A DNA stretch of 41,139 nucleotides from Prevotella sp. (lineage in GTDB: Bacteria > Bacteroidota > Bacteroidia > Bacteroidales > Bacteroidaceae): the NCBI GenBank assembly GCA_017965725.1, contig JAGCPK010000154.1, positions 1-41,139 of the forward strand. Direction: 5' to 3'. Both the position numbers and the translations under genes were made by a program. Positions 31,256-40,870 of the stretch are shown piece by piece. Numbering within the stretch: position 1 is the stretch's first letter; the number at the start of each line of letters is the position of its first letter. The notes below the pieces were generated by a model. That model was not told the DNA's origin. It did not search any database and saw only the letters and a list, made by a program, of their open reading frames with translations.

Positions 31256-32329
31256 TTAATTCTTATTATTTTTATTATTTGTCACTTCTTCGTATATAGT
31301 GATGTATTTGTTGGTTGTTTCTTGAATGTCATATTGTTGGGAACGGTGTTGGCATTTTTCCGCTATTATTTTATAAGTATGATTGTCTGAGTGTAATAGT
31401 TTGACAAGTTTACTTAAAGCCTCTGCATCTCCTTTAGGAAATAGTAGACCAGCACCTTCTACCACTTGCCTAAGTCCATCAACGTCAGAAGCAATAACGG
31501 GTAAGCCTGCAGCCATGGCTTCTACAGCTGCTAGTCCAAAACCTTCCCAGTGAGAAGACTGAATTGCAATGTCTGCATTAGTGAGTAAAGTGGCAATGTC
31601 ATCTCTGGCCCCGAGGAAATGGACTCTTCCCTGAATTTTGAGACTATTGCACAGAGCCTTACATGTTTCTAAACGGCTACCATCGCCGATTAGTAAGAGA
31701 TGCAGGGTGGTAGGTAGCAGCTGCATAGCACGGAGAACAGTGTCCTGGTCTTTGGAGACTTCAAACCGTGAAACCATGATGAGGGTATCTGGCTGATACT
31801 TACTGTGTGTGGCGGGTTTGAAGGCAGACAAATTAATGCCATTGTGTACCACCGTGAAACGTAGGTCAGTGGTAGCTGCTCCCAACCAATTAGTAAGTGC
31901 ATACTGTGTTTGCTCACTGATGGAAATTATTCTTCGATAACGGCTGTATACAAATTGTTCTATAGGTCTCAAATACCATTTCCCTCTACGCTTGTTGGAA
32001 GTAGAATGTTCTGTATAGACCATAGGTATATGTTTGAAGATGCTAGCAAAAGCTGCCCAATATATTGTGGGAAAAAGGTGAACATGGATAACGTCGTAGT
32101 TTTTAATAATCCTCCTGACAAAAAAAATGTTCTTTAGACTATATATTGGCAAAATAGATGTGATAATAGTGATGCCGGCATCTTTAATGCGTGAAGAGAA
32201 ATCATTGTCGATTTCTTTGTTGACCAATAGCGTTACCTCATGTCCATGGGATAATAATGGCAGAAAATCGGAAAGAAGTCTTTGGGCTCCCCCAATTTCA
32301 AGTGATGAGATAATATGCAGTATTTTCAT
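31256..32329 (-). CDS. Family 4 glycosyltransferase (cluster B)
   Basis: A 357-residue GT-B transferase. The N-terminus carries the classic acceptor-domain loop HIISSLEIGGAQRLL, with IHVHLFPTIYW further on and the linker VVHNGINLSAF. The donor domain has LIMVSRFEVSKDQ, LLLIGDGSRLE and the GT4 signature EGFGLAAVEAMAAGLPVIAS with the EX7E pair. Linkage and sugar cannot be told. The C-terminus is Asn/Lys-rich (NNKNNKN). The codons are AT-rich like its neighbours, fitting the usual exchange of such genes between strains. A 159-base gap upstream holds a possible promoter. Confidence 0.9.
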   Translation of the reverse strand: MKILHIISSLEIGGAQRLLSDFLPLLSHGHEVTLLVNKEIDNDFSSRIKDAGITIITSILPIYSLKNIFFVRRIIKNYDVIHVHLFPTIYWAAFASIFKHIPMVYTEHSTSNKRRGKWYLRPIEQFVYSRYRRIISISEQTQYALTNWLGAATTDLRFTVVHNGINLSAFKPATHSKYQPDTLIMVSRFEVSKDQDTVLRAMQLLPTTLHLLLIGDGSRLETCKALCNSLKIQGRVHFLGARDDIATLLTNADIAIQSSHWEGFGLAAVEAMAAGLPVIASDVDGLRQVVEGAGLLFPKGDAEALSKLVKLLHSDNHTYKIIAEKCQHRSQQYDIQETTNKYITIYEEVTNNKNNKN

Positions 32330-32409
32330 CTTTTATCTGATTTTTTCTATTTCTTTGGAAATCTACCCAAAAGCCATTCTCGAGTCATAACATTCTAGAA
32401 GCATGCTGC

Positions 32410-32417
32410 CAAAAGTA
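32410..32417 (-). promoter_or_regulatory. Possible internal -7 element in cluster B
   Basis: The minus strand reads TACTTTTG in the 159-base gap between two GT4 genes, the only sizeable gap in cluster B. There is no matching TTTG upstream. Confidence 0.3.
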
Positions 32418-32488
32418 TCCATGTAATTATTGCGGTTATTTGTCATATATTTGTATTAAGTGACTAATATGAATTAAATCTGTTTTTC

Positions 32489-33655
32489 TCAATTACTTTC
32501 CAACAATTGTGTCTTGATGAATTTTAGTATATTACTTACCCGATTCTCTATAGAAAGTTGTTTTGCTTTTTCTAAAGATGCTTTGGATTTTTTTAGTTGT
32601 ACTTCAGAATTACTTTTTATTTCTATGATTGCATCTGCTATTTGCTGGATATTCATCGGGTCAACTAATATAGCATTACTCTCGTTCAAAATGTCATAAT
32701 TAAAGGGCAGATTAGAAGAAATAATAGGCAAGCCACACGCCATGGCTTCTATGATTGCATTTGAACATCCTTCAGCCTGTGTTGGTAAGACAAAGACATC
32801 TGCAGCGTTCAGATATGTGACGATCTCACTATGATTCAGACTTCCTTTGAATAAGATACCATCACATTCCGGTTCTTCGTAAATACCACCAGACGTGATG
32901 CCAATAAAGATGGATTTAATATGTGGGTCATTCAGTAGTGATATAGCATCAGATACGCGTCGGCATCCTTTTCTTGTGTTAAATCTGCCACAGAACGCTA
33001 CAATGAAATCGTCCTGAGGATAACCCAGTTTTTCTCTTGCAACCTTTTTCCCTATATGGTAGAATTCTTTAGGGTTTACTGCATTGGGTAATACAATAGT
33101 TTTGGATCTTTCGGTTAGATGATGGGCAATACTTTCCTCAAGGTTTTTTGTGGAAACGCAGATAACACCTTTTATATATTCTTTAAGTGTATTTATACGG
33201 TGCGCATTAAGATATTGGTCTATTGTTATTTCGTCTTCACCAGTTGCAACGAAAGATGATATTCCATTTTTTACAGCAAAGTCGAGAATGTTGTCTGCTG
33301 CTTTCCAAAAATGAGAGTAAATGATATCGGGTTTAATCTTTATCTTTTTTGCTGTCCGATTGATAATGAAACGGTCAATACGTATCGATAACTTATAGAA
33401 GCGCCCTTGTCCCAATGTAAAGGAGAATGGCCTTAATATTGTCATTTCACGTAGTCCCTCAGAAGTGTTTATCTTAACTTTATATTTTTGTGGGCAGAGT
33501 GGTATTCTGTGTTTCCAACATGTTGTCAGGGATTGTGGTGCCAGCACAATGACGTTCATGCCTTGTCGCACCATTTCTTCTGCTAATACAGCAACGAATG
33601 CTGACAATTGGTTTTTGGGCGATGGATATGATTGGGCTGAAATCAGTATATGCAT
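32489..33655 (-). CDS. Family 4 glycosyltransferase (cluster B)
   Basis: A 388-residue GT-B transferase. The start MHILISAQSYPSPKNQLSAF is the acceptor-domain opening seen in enzymes resembling TuaC/AmsK; DIIYSHFWKAA and VVLPNAVNPKEF-like sequence (IVLPNAVNPKEF) follow. The donor domain has VAFCGRFNTRKGCRR, LFKGSLNHSEIVTYLNAADV and EGCSNAIIEAMACGLPIISS with the EX7E pair. It follows the EpsG-type gene by 9 bases. The coding sequence is markedly AT-rich compared with the housekeeping genes to the left. Confidence 0.9.
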   Translation of the reverse strand: MHILISAQSYPSPKNQLSAFVAVLAEEMVRQGMNVIVLAPQSLTTCWKHRIPLCPQKYKVKINTSEGLREMTILRPFSFTLGQGRFYKLSIRIDRFIINRTAKKIKIKPDIIYSHFWKAADNILDFAVKNGISSFVATGEDEITIDQYLNAHRINTLKEYIKGVICVSTKNLEESIAHHLTERSKTIVLPNAVNPKEFYHIGKKVAREKLGYPQDDFIVAFCGRFNTRKGCRRVSDAISLLNDPHIKSIFIGITSGGIYEEPECDGILFKGSLNHSEIVTYLNAADVFVLPTQAEGCSNAIIEAMACGLPIISSNLPFNYDILNESNAILVDPMNIQQIADAIIEIKSNSEVQLKKSKASLEKAKQLSIENRVSNILKFIKTQLLESN

Positions 33656-33664
33656 ATAATAGAA

Positions 33665-34879
33665 TTATTCAATTTCACGTACGTTGTTATCACTTTCCTC
33701 TGCCATAACAGCCTCTTGATGAGCTATTTCACGTATATAGACACTTTTGTCTTCGTGGAGAATGCAAGTATAGGGATAGAAGAAATCGTAAAAGTGGGTT
33801 TTTGTTGACTGGTATGGTGTCATGTATCTAAGCAGCAAGAGGAATAACGTTCCGGCTAATACTCCCATTCTGATAATTAAATGATTCTTGACACGAAACA
33901 GCATATATAAAAAGTCAGCCAACATAATTAGATAGAATATCTGAACATAGTTGTAGAGGCGATTGAAGCCTGCCAATGAACTGGCAAGAATGCCCAGCGC
34001 AACCATGAATGAAATCATCTTCTCCTTGTGTTTTCGTTGTCCCTCGGATGTTTCCTGAGACGTGACGGAATACATGATGACAAATGGGAAAATAAGATAG
34101 GTGATGGCAGATCGCAAAAATCCGAAAATGGTACTTGCCTGAATAGAATAAAACAGAATCTTCTCCACCATAGCACCCATACCTCCAAGGACAGCTAACA
34201 TAATCTTCCCAAGGACGAGGTCGCTTAACAGCCAGATACAAAATGCTATAAAGAAGGCAATCATCAATGTTATCCAGGATATGCGAAAGCGTACTAATGG
34301 AAAAAGTAGCATAATAGCAGCAGAAATATGGAAAAGTAATGCTATCGGTAACATGAGAAAATATATCCACTTTTTGCCATTTATCCAGTTGTGCATTCCA
34401 ATGAGTGCAAAAGCCATGGCAAAACCTTCTCGCATGACTTCTGTATTAAAGACAAAGTATTGTAGGGTAAAGAAATAGACAAGCAGGAATAGAAAGTATC
34501 TGTGGGTGTATTTACTGACAATGTAGCAAACGGCAGTGTTAATTGCTGCACTCTGTGCTAATTGTACGAAATAGAAAGAATGGAAGACAGCCTTACCACA
34601 CATGTTGATGAGCGTCCAGAAGGGCATTTGACCTTTCAGCATAAATTGTAGCCAGATAAAATCTCCTGCTTCAGAAAGGTCAGAAGGATATTGCTCAAAT
34701 TCTTCCATATAAGTGAATTTGTCACCTCCTAACCCGTAACTAAAACCCGTCAGACATATTAAATAGCCGCACATGAGCCACAAACGATGCTGCTTGTGAC
34801 TATCATATTCCTCTACGCTGTCATAGCGAAAAGAGAAGTAGGCTGTCATTAATATGAATATGAGATAGAAAATGCTCAT
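33665..34879 (-). CDS. EpsG-family polysaccharide polymerase (Wzy-like, cluster B)
   Basis: A 404-residue membrane protein with about ten helices. EpsG-type features are LTGFSYGLGGDKFTYMEEFE near residue 45-65, the middle NTEVMREGFAMAFALIGMHN (here RE where relatives have RQ), and WIYFLMLPIALLFHISAAIM with the conserved FH. The charged C-terminus is cytoplasmic or periplasmic. It probably polymerises the cluster B repeat unit. Its start overlaps the previous gene by ATGA. It is clearly different in sequence from the cluster A polymerase, as expected for different polymers. Confidence 0.82.
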   Translation of the reverse strand: MSIFYLIFILMTAYFSFRYDSVEEYDSHKQHRLWLMCGYLICLTGFSYGLGGDKFTYMEEFEQYPSDLSEAGDFIWLQFMLKGQMPFWTLINMCGKAVFHSFYFVQLAQSAAINTAVCYIVSKYTHRYFLFLLVYFFTLQYFVFNTEVMREGFAMAFALIGMHNWINGKKWIYFLMLPIALLFHISAAIMLLFPLVRFRISWITLMIAFFIAFCIWLLSDLVLGKIMLAVLGGMGAMVEKILFYSIQASTIFGFLRSAITYLIFPFVIMYSVTSQETSEGQRKHKEKMISFMVALGILASSLAGFNRLYNYVQIFYLIMLADFLYMLFRVKNHLIIRMGVLAGTLFLLLLRYMTPYQSTKTHFYDFFYPYTCILHEDKSVYIREIAHQEAVMAEESDNNVREIE

Positions 34880-35892
34880 GAACGTTCTATTTGTATTTGC
34901 AACTTGTTTTCAATAAATCTTATGAGTGTTTCGGGTTTTATTATTTCTTGATAGGGATTCTTCTGGCCTGAAAATGCGTTAGCAGAGGAAATGAAATCCC
35001 AGTTGATTGTCTTTTCATCGTTGAAAATGGAAATATAACGCTCATCATATACCTCAGTACTACGGATGCTGGTATTGTTGGTCACCAGTTTCTTGTTCAT
35101 GGCAATGGCTTCCCATGTCCGTAGAGTAGGACTCTGGGCATTGTGTTGCAGTAACTCAATAATGCAGTTGCTTGCAGCACAATTTTCCAAATTCTCATGA
35201 TATGAGATAGATTTATCGATATAAAAAAAACCCTCGCCAGCAATACGTTTCTTCTCTGGGACTTCAATCATCACCATTTTGCATTTGATTCCCCTGTTTT
35301 TAGCCTCTTTGCAGAGATTAATCAATAGAGGCAGACGCCCTTTATCACGTCCGAGGAAATACAAATCGTATTTTATGTCATGATTGCTGAGACTTTGAGG
35401 GATGACAGAGAAAACAGTCGGGTGATATAGTAGTCCATGTTTCTTGGCATCTATGGCATCGTAACTAATGAAGAGGTTTGCATGTTGCTTGAAGTAATCT
35501 ACATCAATTTGTTTATGTGAATAAACATCTATAATTGTTTCAATTAAGTCTTGTGCATAACAGACTATTGGCGCTTTTGGATAGTGCTTTCTTAGATACG
35601 GGAGCAGTCTGATGCCGCCTTCCATTCGAAGCCATTTGTCTAAAATAAGGAAACAGGGCTGCTCCTCCTTTTTAATGTGGCGAAGGTAAAGTGGATTCCA
35701 CTTCTCCTTGAATGGAATTGTGATGATGTTATTTAGTTTTGGGTTAAACTGAATGCGCTGTAATTGTCCCGTCCAGCCTTTTGGTCTGAAGGTTGGAATA
35801 TACGATATCTTGGGGTCGTCTATCAATTCTTTATAAGCTGTCAGATACACATCCCAGTCGTCACCAAATATAATAAGTCGGTAGTTATCCAT
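34876..35892 (-). CDS. Putative glycosyltransferase of unassigned family (cluster B)
   Basis: A 338-residue soluble protein I cannot assign. It starts MDNYRLIIFGDDWDVYLTAY without a signal peptide. The middle has DVDYFKQHANLFISYDAIDA and KYDLYFLGRDKGRLPLLINL, which reads like the two-domain hinge of a GT-B transferase. The C-terminal part has CIIELLQHNAQSPTLRTWEA and AIAMNKKLVTNN, similar in logic to the donor-binding E...E helix of glycosyltransferases in capsule clusters. It overlaps the flippase gene by 8 bases and the EpsG gene by 4, so it belongs to the pathway. Role as a transferase is inferred from context and these patterns. Confidence 0.65.
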   Translation of the reverse strand: MDNYRLIIFGDDWDVYLTAYKELIDDPKISYIPTFRPKGWTGQLQRIQFNPKLNNIITIPFKEKWNPLYLRHIKKEEQPCFLILDKWLRMEGGIRLLPYLRKHYPKAPIVCYAQDLIETIIDVYSHKQIDVDYFKQHANLFISYDAIDAKKHGLLYHPTVFSVIPQSLSNHDIKYDLYFLGRDKGRLPLLINLCKEAKNRGIKCKMVMIEVPEKKRIAGEGFFYIDKSISYHENLENCAASNCIIELLQHNAQSPTLRTWEAIAMNKKLVTNNTSIRSTEVYDERYISIFNDEKTINWDFISSANAFSGQKNPYQEIIKPETLIRFIENKLQIQIERS

Positions 35893-37111
35893 TGGCTACA
35901 TGTTTAGTGAATCTGACATAATAGTAAATTAAGCACGAAAAATATACTGTATCACAGAGAATGGATGTTGCAATAGCGCCTTTAGTATTGAAAAGCCATA
36001 CTAGAAGAGTGTACCCCAACAGTCTGAACACCCCATTGGCAATGCTTGCGTTGCGCACAGAAACCCCTTGTCCATGTGAACAGAGATATCGGTTGAACAT
36101 ATCCCCCAAACCATGAATACAGAAACCCACAGACAAAATAGAGGCGTATGTGCCTACGATGGCATAGCGGTCAGTATAAAGAAATTCCACCACTGGGCGT
36201 ATTAGCAGAATAAAGATGATGCATGTGGTGATGGTCAGTCCCACGGTGACTATTATTACTTTCTTAGGAATGGCAGGTTGGGTGGCAAACTTTTTGAAAT
36301 ATGTGGTTCCCACAATAGCAGGTAGGGCAGCCAATGGCGAGGTGACAGTGAGAGCCAATGTATAAAAGCCCACCTCAGTATTGTCTTCATTGAAATAGCC
36401 CAAAGAGATGCCCGCCAAGTAGTTGGTCGAAACCATCACCAGTGAACCAATATATAGTTGTAACCCATATTTTCTATTTTCCTCGTTGAGTTTTTTCCAG
36501 ATAGGTTTCAGCTGATGGAACAATGGCTTGGTGGCAATGATGATAACCAGGTAAATAGCCGAATAGGTACCCCATTGCAGGAGTACCATTCTCTCAGAGG
36601 TTGCACCAAACATGGAGTAGATAGCATAGCCGATAGGTACGTAGATGAGATGAGGTAGGAGCCTTGCCAGTGAAAGTAAACCAATCTGGTTGTCCCCCTG
36701 GGCAGTCTGGTCAATATAGTTCTGGAACAGCGGATAGAAACATACCGGCATCGATAATATGAAAAGCCATGCCACCTGAGGCTGATCACTATGTAGGAAA
36801 TAACTCACAGGCATTGCCATGCACAGCAAAGAACATGCTCCGACCAGAATAATAATCATCATGCCTTTTACGCGGGCCACATAGTTTCGGTCATCCGAGA
36901 GTGCCATCAGTCTGGCACCCGATAGGAAATATCCAAAGAGCAGAAACGTGGTTACAAAGTTGATGATATTCTGAACATATCGAACGTCACCATATTCTGC
37001 AGGATTCAGAAAACGTGTGTTTACGATGGAACATAAGACCCCCATGAATACCCCCATGAGTGTGGAGGCATAAAGCATGACGACCTGTCTTTTCTGTTGC
37101 GGGATGACCAT
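35885..37111 (-). CDS. Polysaccharide flippase, Wzx/MOP type (cluster B)
   Basis: A 408-residue inner-membrane protein with about 12 helices. It opens with a short basic N-terminus, then VVMLYASTLMGVFMGVLCSI and RFLNPAEYGDVRYVQNIINF, the usual first two helices of oligosaccharide flippases. Later parts include GFYTLALTVTSPLAALPAIV and FCIHGLGDMFNRYLCSHGQG. It should flip the cluster B lipid-linked unit. It lies 14 bases after the Wzz gene and overlaps the next gene by 8 bases. It shows no close resemblance to the cluster A flippase. Confidence 0.88.
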   Translation of the reverse strand: MVIPQQKRQVVMLYASTLMGVFMGVLCSIVNTRFLNPAEYGDVRYVQNIINFVTTFLLFGYFLSGARLMALSDDRNYVARVKGMMIIILVGACSLLCMAMPVSYFLHSDQPQVAWLFILSMPVCFYPLFQNYIDQTAQGDNQIGLLSLARLLPHLIYVPIGYAIYSMFGATSERMVLLQWGTYSAIYLVIIIATKPLFHQLKPIWKKLNEENRKYGLQLYIGSLVMVSTNYLAGISLGYFNEDNTEVGFYTLALTVTSPLAALPAIVGTTYFKKFATQPAIPKKVIIVTVGLTITTCIIFILLIRPVVEFLYTDRYAIVGTYASILSVGFCIHGLGDMFNRYLCSHGQGVSVRNASIANGVFRLLGYTLLVWLFNTKGAIATSILCDTVYFSCLIYYYVRFTKHVANG

Positions 37112-37125
37112 GCGCCGTTATAATA

Positions 37126-38172
37126 TTAGAACCATTCTTTCAGCTCTTTGCGGAATAGATGGCAAATTGTGCCGCATGTTGCCAGGAATAGCATTATAGC
37201 GACAAAGATCATACGTTTAGGACCAGCCGGTTTAATGGGTACGGTGGCATTTTTCAACTCTGTGAAGGCAGGTGTGTTTTCCTGCACTTTGGCCATGGCC
37301 TCCTCAAGACGAGTGCTCATGGCTGTATAGACGTTGTATTTTGCCTGCATGTCGTTTTCCATGTCCTGCATCTTCAGTTCAACACTTCTCAACGACACAT
37401 TCGTACTGGCATCTGAGAAGGCGGCATATTTTAAACGCGCCTTATCGTAATTGGCCTTAGCCTCTGTCGTCAGTTTATTGTAATATTCCAGGTCGATGCG
37501 TGATTTCTTAGTGCGGTAATCTGTGACAAAATCTTGAAGGTGTTGCTTGATACTGTCGGCAAGTAAGGCGCAGACCAACGGATCCTGATCGGTTACTTCA
37601 ATCGTAATGACATCGGTAGTACGGCTGTAGGTACACTGGATGTTCTTTTGTATTTTTTCTATGATGCCAGTAGTAGTTCGAGATAACTCGAAAGGATCAA
37701 ACCTCTTGCCGTCCTTACCGGGGATTTCTTCTTCCTGATCGGCAAAGAGGGATGTAACCCATCTCTTTATGGGTAGGAAAGGCAATAGGAGAATGTTTTT
37801 CTTCTGATGTTCTTTCATGTAAGTGAAATAGTCGGTTTCCACTTCGCCGTCCATGGTTTTCACCTTGATATCCAGAAGACCTACAATAAATTTGGTTGAC
37901 TCAAAAAGATCAGGGTAGAGTTGAGGATAGATGGCATCAGAAGAGCCGTTGCCGATGTTTACTCCAAAATTGGAGGCTAAAGAGGCTAAACTACCCACAT
38001 CTTTTGCCTCTGCTGATTCTGGGGCAACAGAAACCTCTGTTGTATAGTATCGGGGCTGTGGTAAAATCCACAGGCATGAAAGTACAAATGTTATGCCCCA
38101 GACCTTGAAAAACAAGGGCTTTCTATTCCACAGTGTTGACCATATTTTTTTGAAATCTATATTTTTATTCAT
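37126..38172 (-). CDS. Wzz-type chain-length determinant protein (cluster B)
   Basis: A 348-residue inner-membrane protein. Helix 1 (FFKVWGITFVLSCLWILP) is followed by RYYTTEVSVAPESAE, the typical Wzz region LGSLASLASNFGVNIG (SLASLASNFGVNIG as read), and YPDLFESTKFIVGLLDIKV. A helical region lies at about 195-290, and the second helix near the C-terminus (MIFVAIMLFLATCGTICHLF) is preceded by the Pro-rich VPIKPAGPKRM. No kinase domain. It is 173 residues shorter than the cluster A Wzz. It lies 6 bases after the export protein gene, as usual for such pairs. Confidence 0.9.
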   Translation of the reverse strand: MNKNIDFKKIWSTLWNRKPLFFKVWGITFVLSCLWILPQPRYYTTEVSVAPESAEAKDVGSLASLASNFGVNIGNGSSDAIYPQLYPDLFESTKFIVGLLDIKVKTMDGEVETDYFTYMKEHQKKNILLLPFLPIKRWVTSLFADQEEEIPGKDGKRFDPFELSRTTTGIIEKIQKNIQCTYSRTTDVITIEVTDQDPLVCALLADSIKQHLQDFVTDYRTKKSRIDLEYYNKLTTEAKANYDKARLKYAAFSDASTNVSLRSVELKMQDMENDMQAKYNVYTAMSTRLEEAMAKVQENTPAFTELKNATVPIKPAGPKRMIFVAIMLFLATCGTICHLFRKELKEWF

Positions 38173-38178
38173 ACTCCT

Positions 38179-40713
38179 TTACTTTGTGAGGTTAGCAATG
38201 GTGGCAATCATCGTGGTGAGTGAGGCGAAACTTGTACCCATGCTGATGATTTCCGGTAGTGTGAGTTGGCGGCGGGCATGTTTGGTTGGTACCACGATCT
38301 GACAGCCGGGTCGTGGCTTGTGTTTCCGGTCTGCCTTAGCCACCATACCATTCATATAAATAATAATGGTTTTACTTTTCTTGGCAGTGGTGGTGGTACC
38401 TCCAGCAAGTTCGATGTAGTAGTCGGCATCTTTGCCTGCCATGTAGCGGACGGTATTCGGATAGAGCACTTCACCGTTGATGCTGACGGTACTGGTGTAT
38501 TTAGGAACTACGATGCGGTCACCTTCACGGAGTATGGGGTCATCATCACTGCCTGGATTCCTGAGAGCCTTGTCAAGCTCAATGGCTACAGGGTATGTAC
38601 TCATAGTGACAAGTTTGCTCACATCGATAGAGTCATTTCCAGAGTTTCTTTGGGCTGTGCGGAGCATCGTCGTCATCATCTCCTGTTCTTCTTGAGTCAT
38701 TCGGCGCAGCAACTTGGCTCCTTCAGGATAAGCATGTTTGGTGATGCCACCAGCCTGTTTGATGATGTCGCTGAGGCGCTGGTTACTGTTTGTCAGCGTA
38801 TAGTCGCCCTTGAATTGCACCTCGCCCTCAACGGTTATATTCTGCTGTTCGATGTAGTTCGGGCTGCGGCGGATATATACTTCATCGTATGGCTGAAGGG
38901 TGAAAGGTGACTCTCCTTGTGGGATGGTGAAATCGGGGTTTAGTTTGAAACTATAGGTGAAAGCCAGTGTGTCGCCTGCTTCTGTAGCATCGGGATCGAT
39001 GATGCGACGTGCCACGTCCACCTTTGCGAGTGAGGCGGCATTGGTCAGACCACCAGCCTGTAATACCAAGTCTTCGACGGTCTCATTTGCGGCGTACCTA
39101 TAGATACCAGGGTAGTTCACCTCTCCGTGTATGGTGATGGTTTGGTCTAGTTTCTCTTCTTCGCGACTGGCGATATAAAGCACGTCCTCGTTCTTCAGTT
39201 CCACATCGGGTACGGTGCCTTCAAGGATGCCCTTGATGTCAATACTCTGCATCTTCAGGGTGCGGTCAGCCTGCATACGGTGCATCACGGCATGATTGCT
39301 GACGGCGTTTTCTGTCAGTCCGTCTGCTGCCTCGATGAGTGACTTCACGGTACAAATGTTTCCCCCCACATGGTACATGCCTGGGCGGAACACGGCTCCC
39401 TTCACCTCCGCCATGTTCTGATAGCGGTTGAGGGTGGAATCGACGGATACGGAATCCTCGTCCATCAGTTTGAAGTCGTTGAGATCAAACTCTCCAACGC
39501 TGAAGACGGAGTATTTCTGACCAGCCTTGCGGTTCACACGGATGGCTTTTGTATAAGCATCGCCAGTGAATCCGCCCGCATAGCGGAGCAGGGTAGCGGC
39601 GCTTTCCGTTTTCTTCATCTCATAGAACATCGGGCGTTTCACCTTACCCGTGATGTTTACTAGAGCCTCATAGGGGCTCACGGTGATGATGTCGTTATCT
39701 TGTAGTCGTACGTCGCCCGTCAACTTGCCGTTGAGCAGGAAATCATAGACATCGACCTTTGAAAGGAGGCGTCCGTCACGATACACCTGCACGTTTCTCA
39801 GCGTTCCAATCTCGTTAGGTCCACCAGCCATATAGAGCGCGTTATAGACGGTGGCGAATGCCGACATGGTGTATGTTCCAGGCATCATCACTTCTCCTAT
39901 GACGCTGATGGTAATCGTACGTGTCTGTCCGAGAGTCAGGTCGATACTTGAGTTCTGATATCTGGGACCGAGTACGCTTCTGAGTCTGGACTTGGCTTGT
40001 TTGACTGACAAGCCTCCCAACGAGATGACACCCACGCCTTCAATGGTAATGGTGCCATCGGGGGAGATGGTCTCGCTGACACTTTGTTGCGAGGCACCCC
40101 AAATATCGACATTGACCACATCACCAGGGCCGAGACGATAGTTCTGTGGTGTAGCGAGGTTCATGCTGCTTTCGAACGTCAGGTTCTTGTTGTTGAAGAT
40201 GTCATGTCCGAAAATCTTTCGTTTCGGTTCTGTCTCCTCTTCTTCCTCGTATATATATTTCAGCGAGTCGGGCATCATGAAGTCCATGGCCTCGTCCATC
40301 TCCACGAATTGCTCGTCGTTCTCATCATAGGTGTTTTTCTTTGTCCTAGGCTTACCGTCTTTTTTGCGGAATTGAGAAACGTTTCTCTTTTCACGCTTCT
40401 GCCTTTCCTGCTTGACCTCTCCGTTGGCCTCTCTCATGCGGTTCTTCACACTTTGTGAGCCAGCCGTGATGTCTTCTCCACCTAAGGATCCGTTCTTGAT
40501 CTGTCTCTGGTACTTCTGCTGGATACGCCGGATCTGGTCGATGGTGACGCCACGCTGCATTAATTGTGTGACCATCTGCTGGCGCGATACGCCCTTTGCA
40601 TTCTGTTCGACGACATAGTCCATTACTTGATTGTCGGTCATTCCAGACTGTGCCCAACCAGCTGTTGCGGCCAGCATCATAGAAATAATAAGAGATGATA
40701 GTCTTTTCATCAT
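38179..40713 (-). CDS. Long multi-SLBB polysaccharide export protein (Wza-like, cluster B)
   Basis: An 844-residue exported protein. A signal peptide ending TAGWAQ has no lipobox. A helical, charged region (about 25-165) contains VSRQQMVTQLMQRGVTIDQI and many basic and acidic stretches. The poly-export domain follows (YRLGPGDVVNVDIWGASQQ, about 192-262), then six SLBB-type segments recognisable by their G-E/K-V...PG core: ISVIGEVMMPGTYTM, VNITGKVKRPMFYEM, AEVKGAVFRPGMYHV, ITIHGEVNYPGIYRY, ITVEGEVQFKGDYTL and VSINGEVLYPNTVRY. It probably forms the periplasm-spanning or outer-membrane exit channel of cluster B. ATGs at 40740, 40713 and 40710 are possible; 40713 starts the signal peptide. It heads the cluster B operon. 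Confidence 0.9.
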   Translation of the reverse strand: MMKRLSSLIISMMLAATAGWAQSGMTDNQVMDYVVEQNAKGVSRQQMVTQLMQRGVTIDQIRRIQQKYQRQIKNGSLGGEDITAGSQSVKNRMREANGEVKQERQKREKRNVSQFRKKDGKPRTKKNTYDENDEQFVEMDEAMDFMMPDSLKYIYEEEEETEPKRKIFGHDIFNNKNLTFESSMNLATPQNYRLGPGDVVNVDIWGASQQSVSETISPDGTITIEGVGVISLGGLSVKQAKSRLRSVLGPRYQNSSIDLTLGQTRTITISVIGEVMMPGTYTMSAFATVYNALYMAGGPNEIGTLRNVQVYRDGRLLSKVDVYDFLLNGKLTGDVRLQDNDIITVSPYEALVNITGKVKRPMFYEMKKTESAATLLRYAGGFTGDAYTKAIRVNRKAGQKYSVFSVGEFDLNDFKLMDEDSVSVDSTLNRYQNMAEVKGAVFRPGMYHVGGNICTVKSLIEAADGLTENAVSNHAVMHRMQADRTLKMQSIDIKGILEGTVPDVELKNEDVLYIASREEEKLDQTITIHGEVNYPGIYRYAANETVEDLVLQAGGLTNAASLAKVDVARRIIDPDATEAGDTLAFTYSFKLNPDFTIPQGESPFTLQPYDEVYIRRSPNYIEQQNITVEGEVQFKGDYTLTNSNQRLSDIIKQAGGITKHAYPEGAKLLRRMTQEEQEMMTTMLRTAQRNSGNDSIDVSKLVTMSTYPVAIELDKALRNPGSDDDPILREGDRIVVPKYTSTVSINGEVLYPNTVRYMAGKDADYYIELAGGTTTTAKKSKTIIIYMNGMVAKADRKHKPRPGCQIVVPTKHARRQLTLPEIISMGTSFASLTTMIATIANLTK

Positions 40714-40787
40714 ATTTATTTGTTTGGATTTCGCGTACATATTTTATAATATAACCCTCCAAAGGCGAATTTATTGTTTTTTGCGTG

Positions 40788-40795
40788 CAAAAATA
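40788..40795 (-). promoter_or_regulatory. Candidate -7 element of cluster B
   Basis: The minus strand reads TATTTTTG, matching TAnnTTTG, 75 bases upstream of the export protein start. It shares the intergenic region with the divergent ssrA promoter. Confidence 0.5.
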
Positions 40796-40814
40796 CAACA
40801 ATTTTCTCAAAAAT

Positions 40815-40846
40815 CTTGTTAATTTGTCAAAAACTTGTTATATTTG
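40815..40846 (+). promoter_or_regulatory. Promoter of ssrA
   Basis: CTTG (40815-40818) and TATATTTG (40839-40846) are 20 bases apart, the same arrangement as at the cluster A promoter. Transcription would start near 40853, leaving a short leader to be trimmed from the tmRNA. Confidence 0.6.
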
Positions 40847-40870
40847 CACCCGATTACGACATTTATGTCC

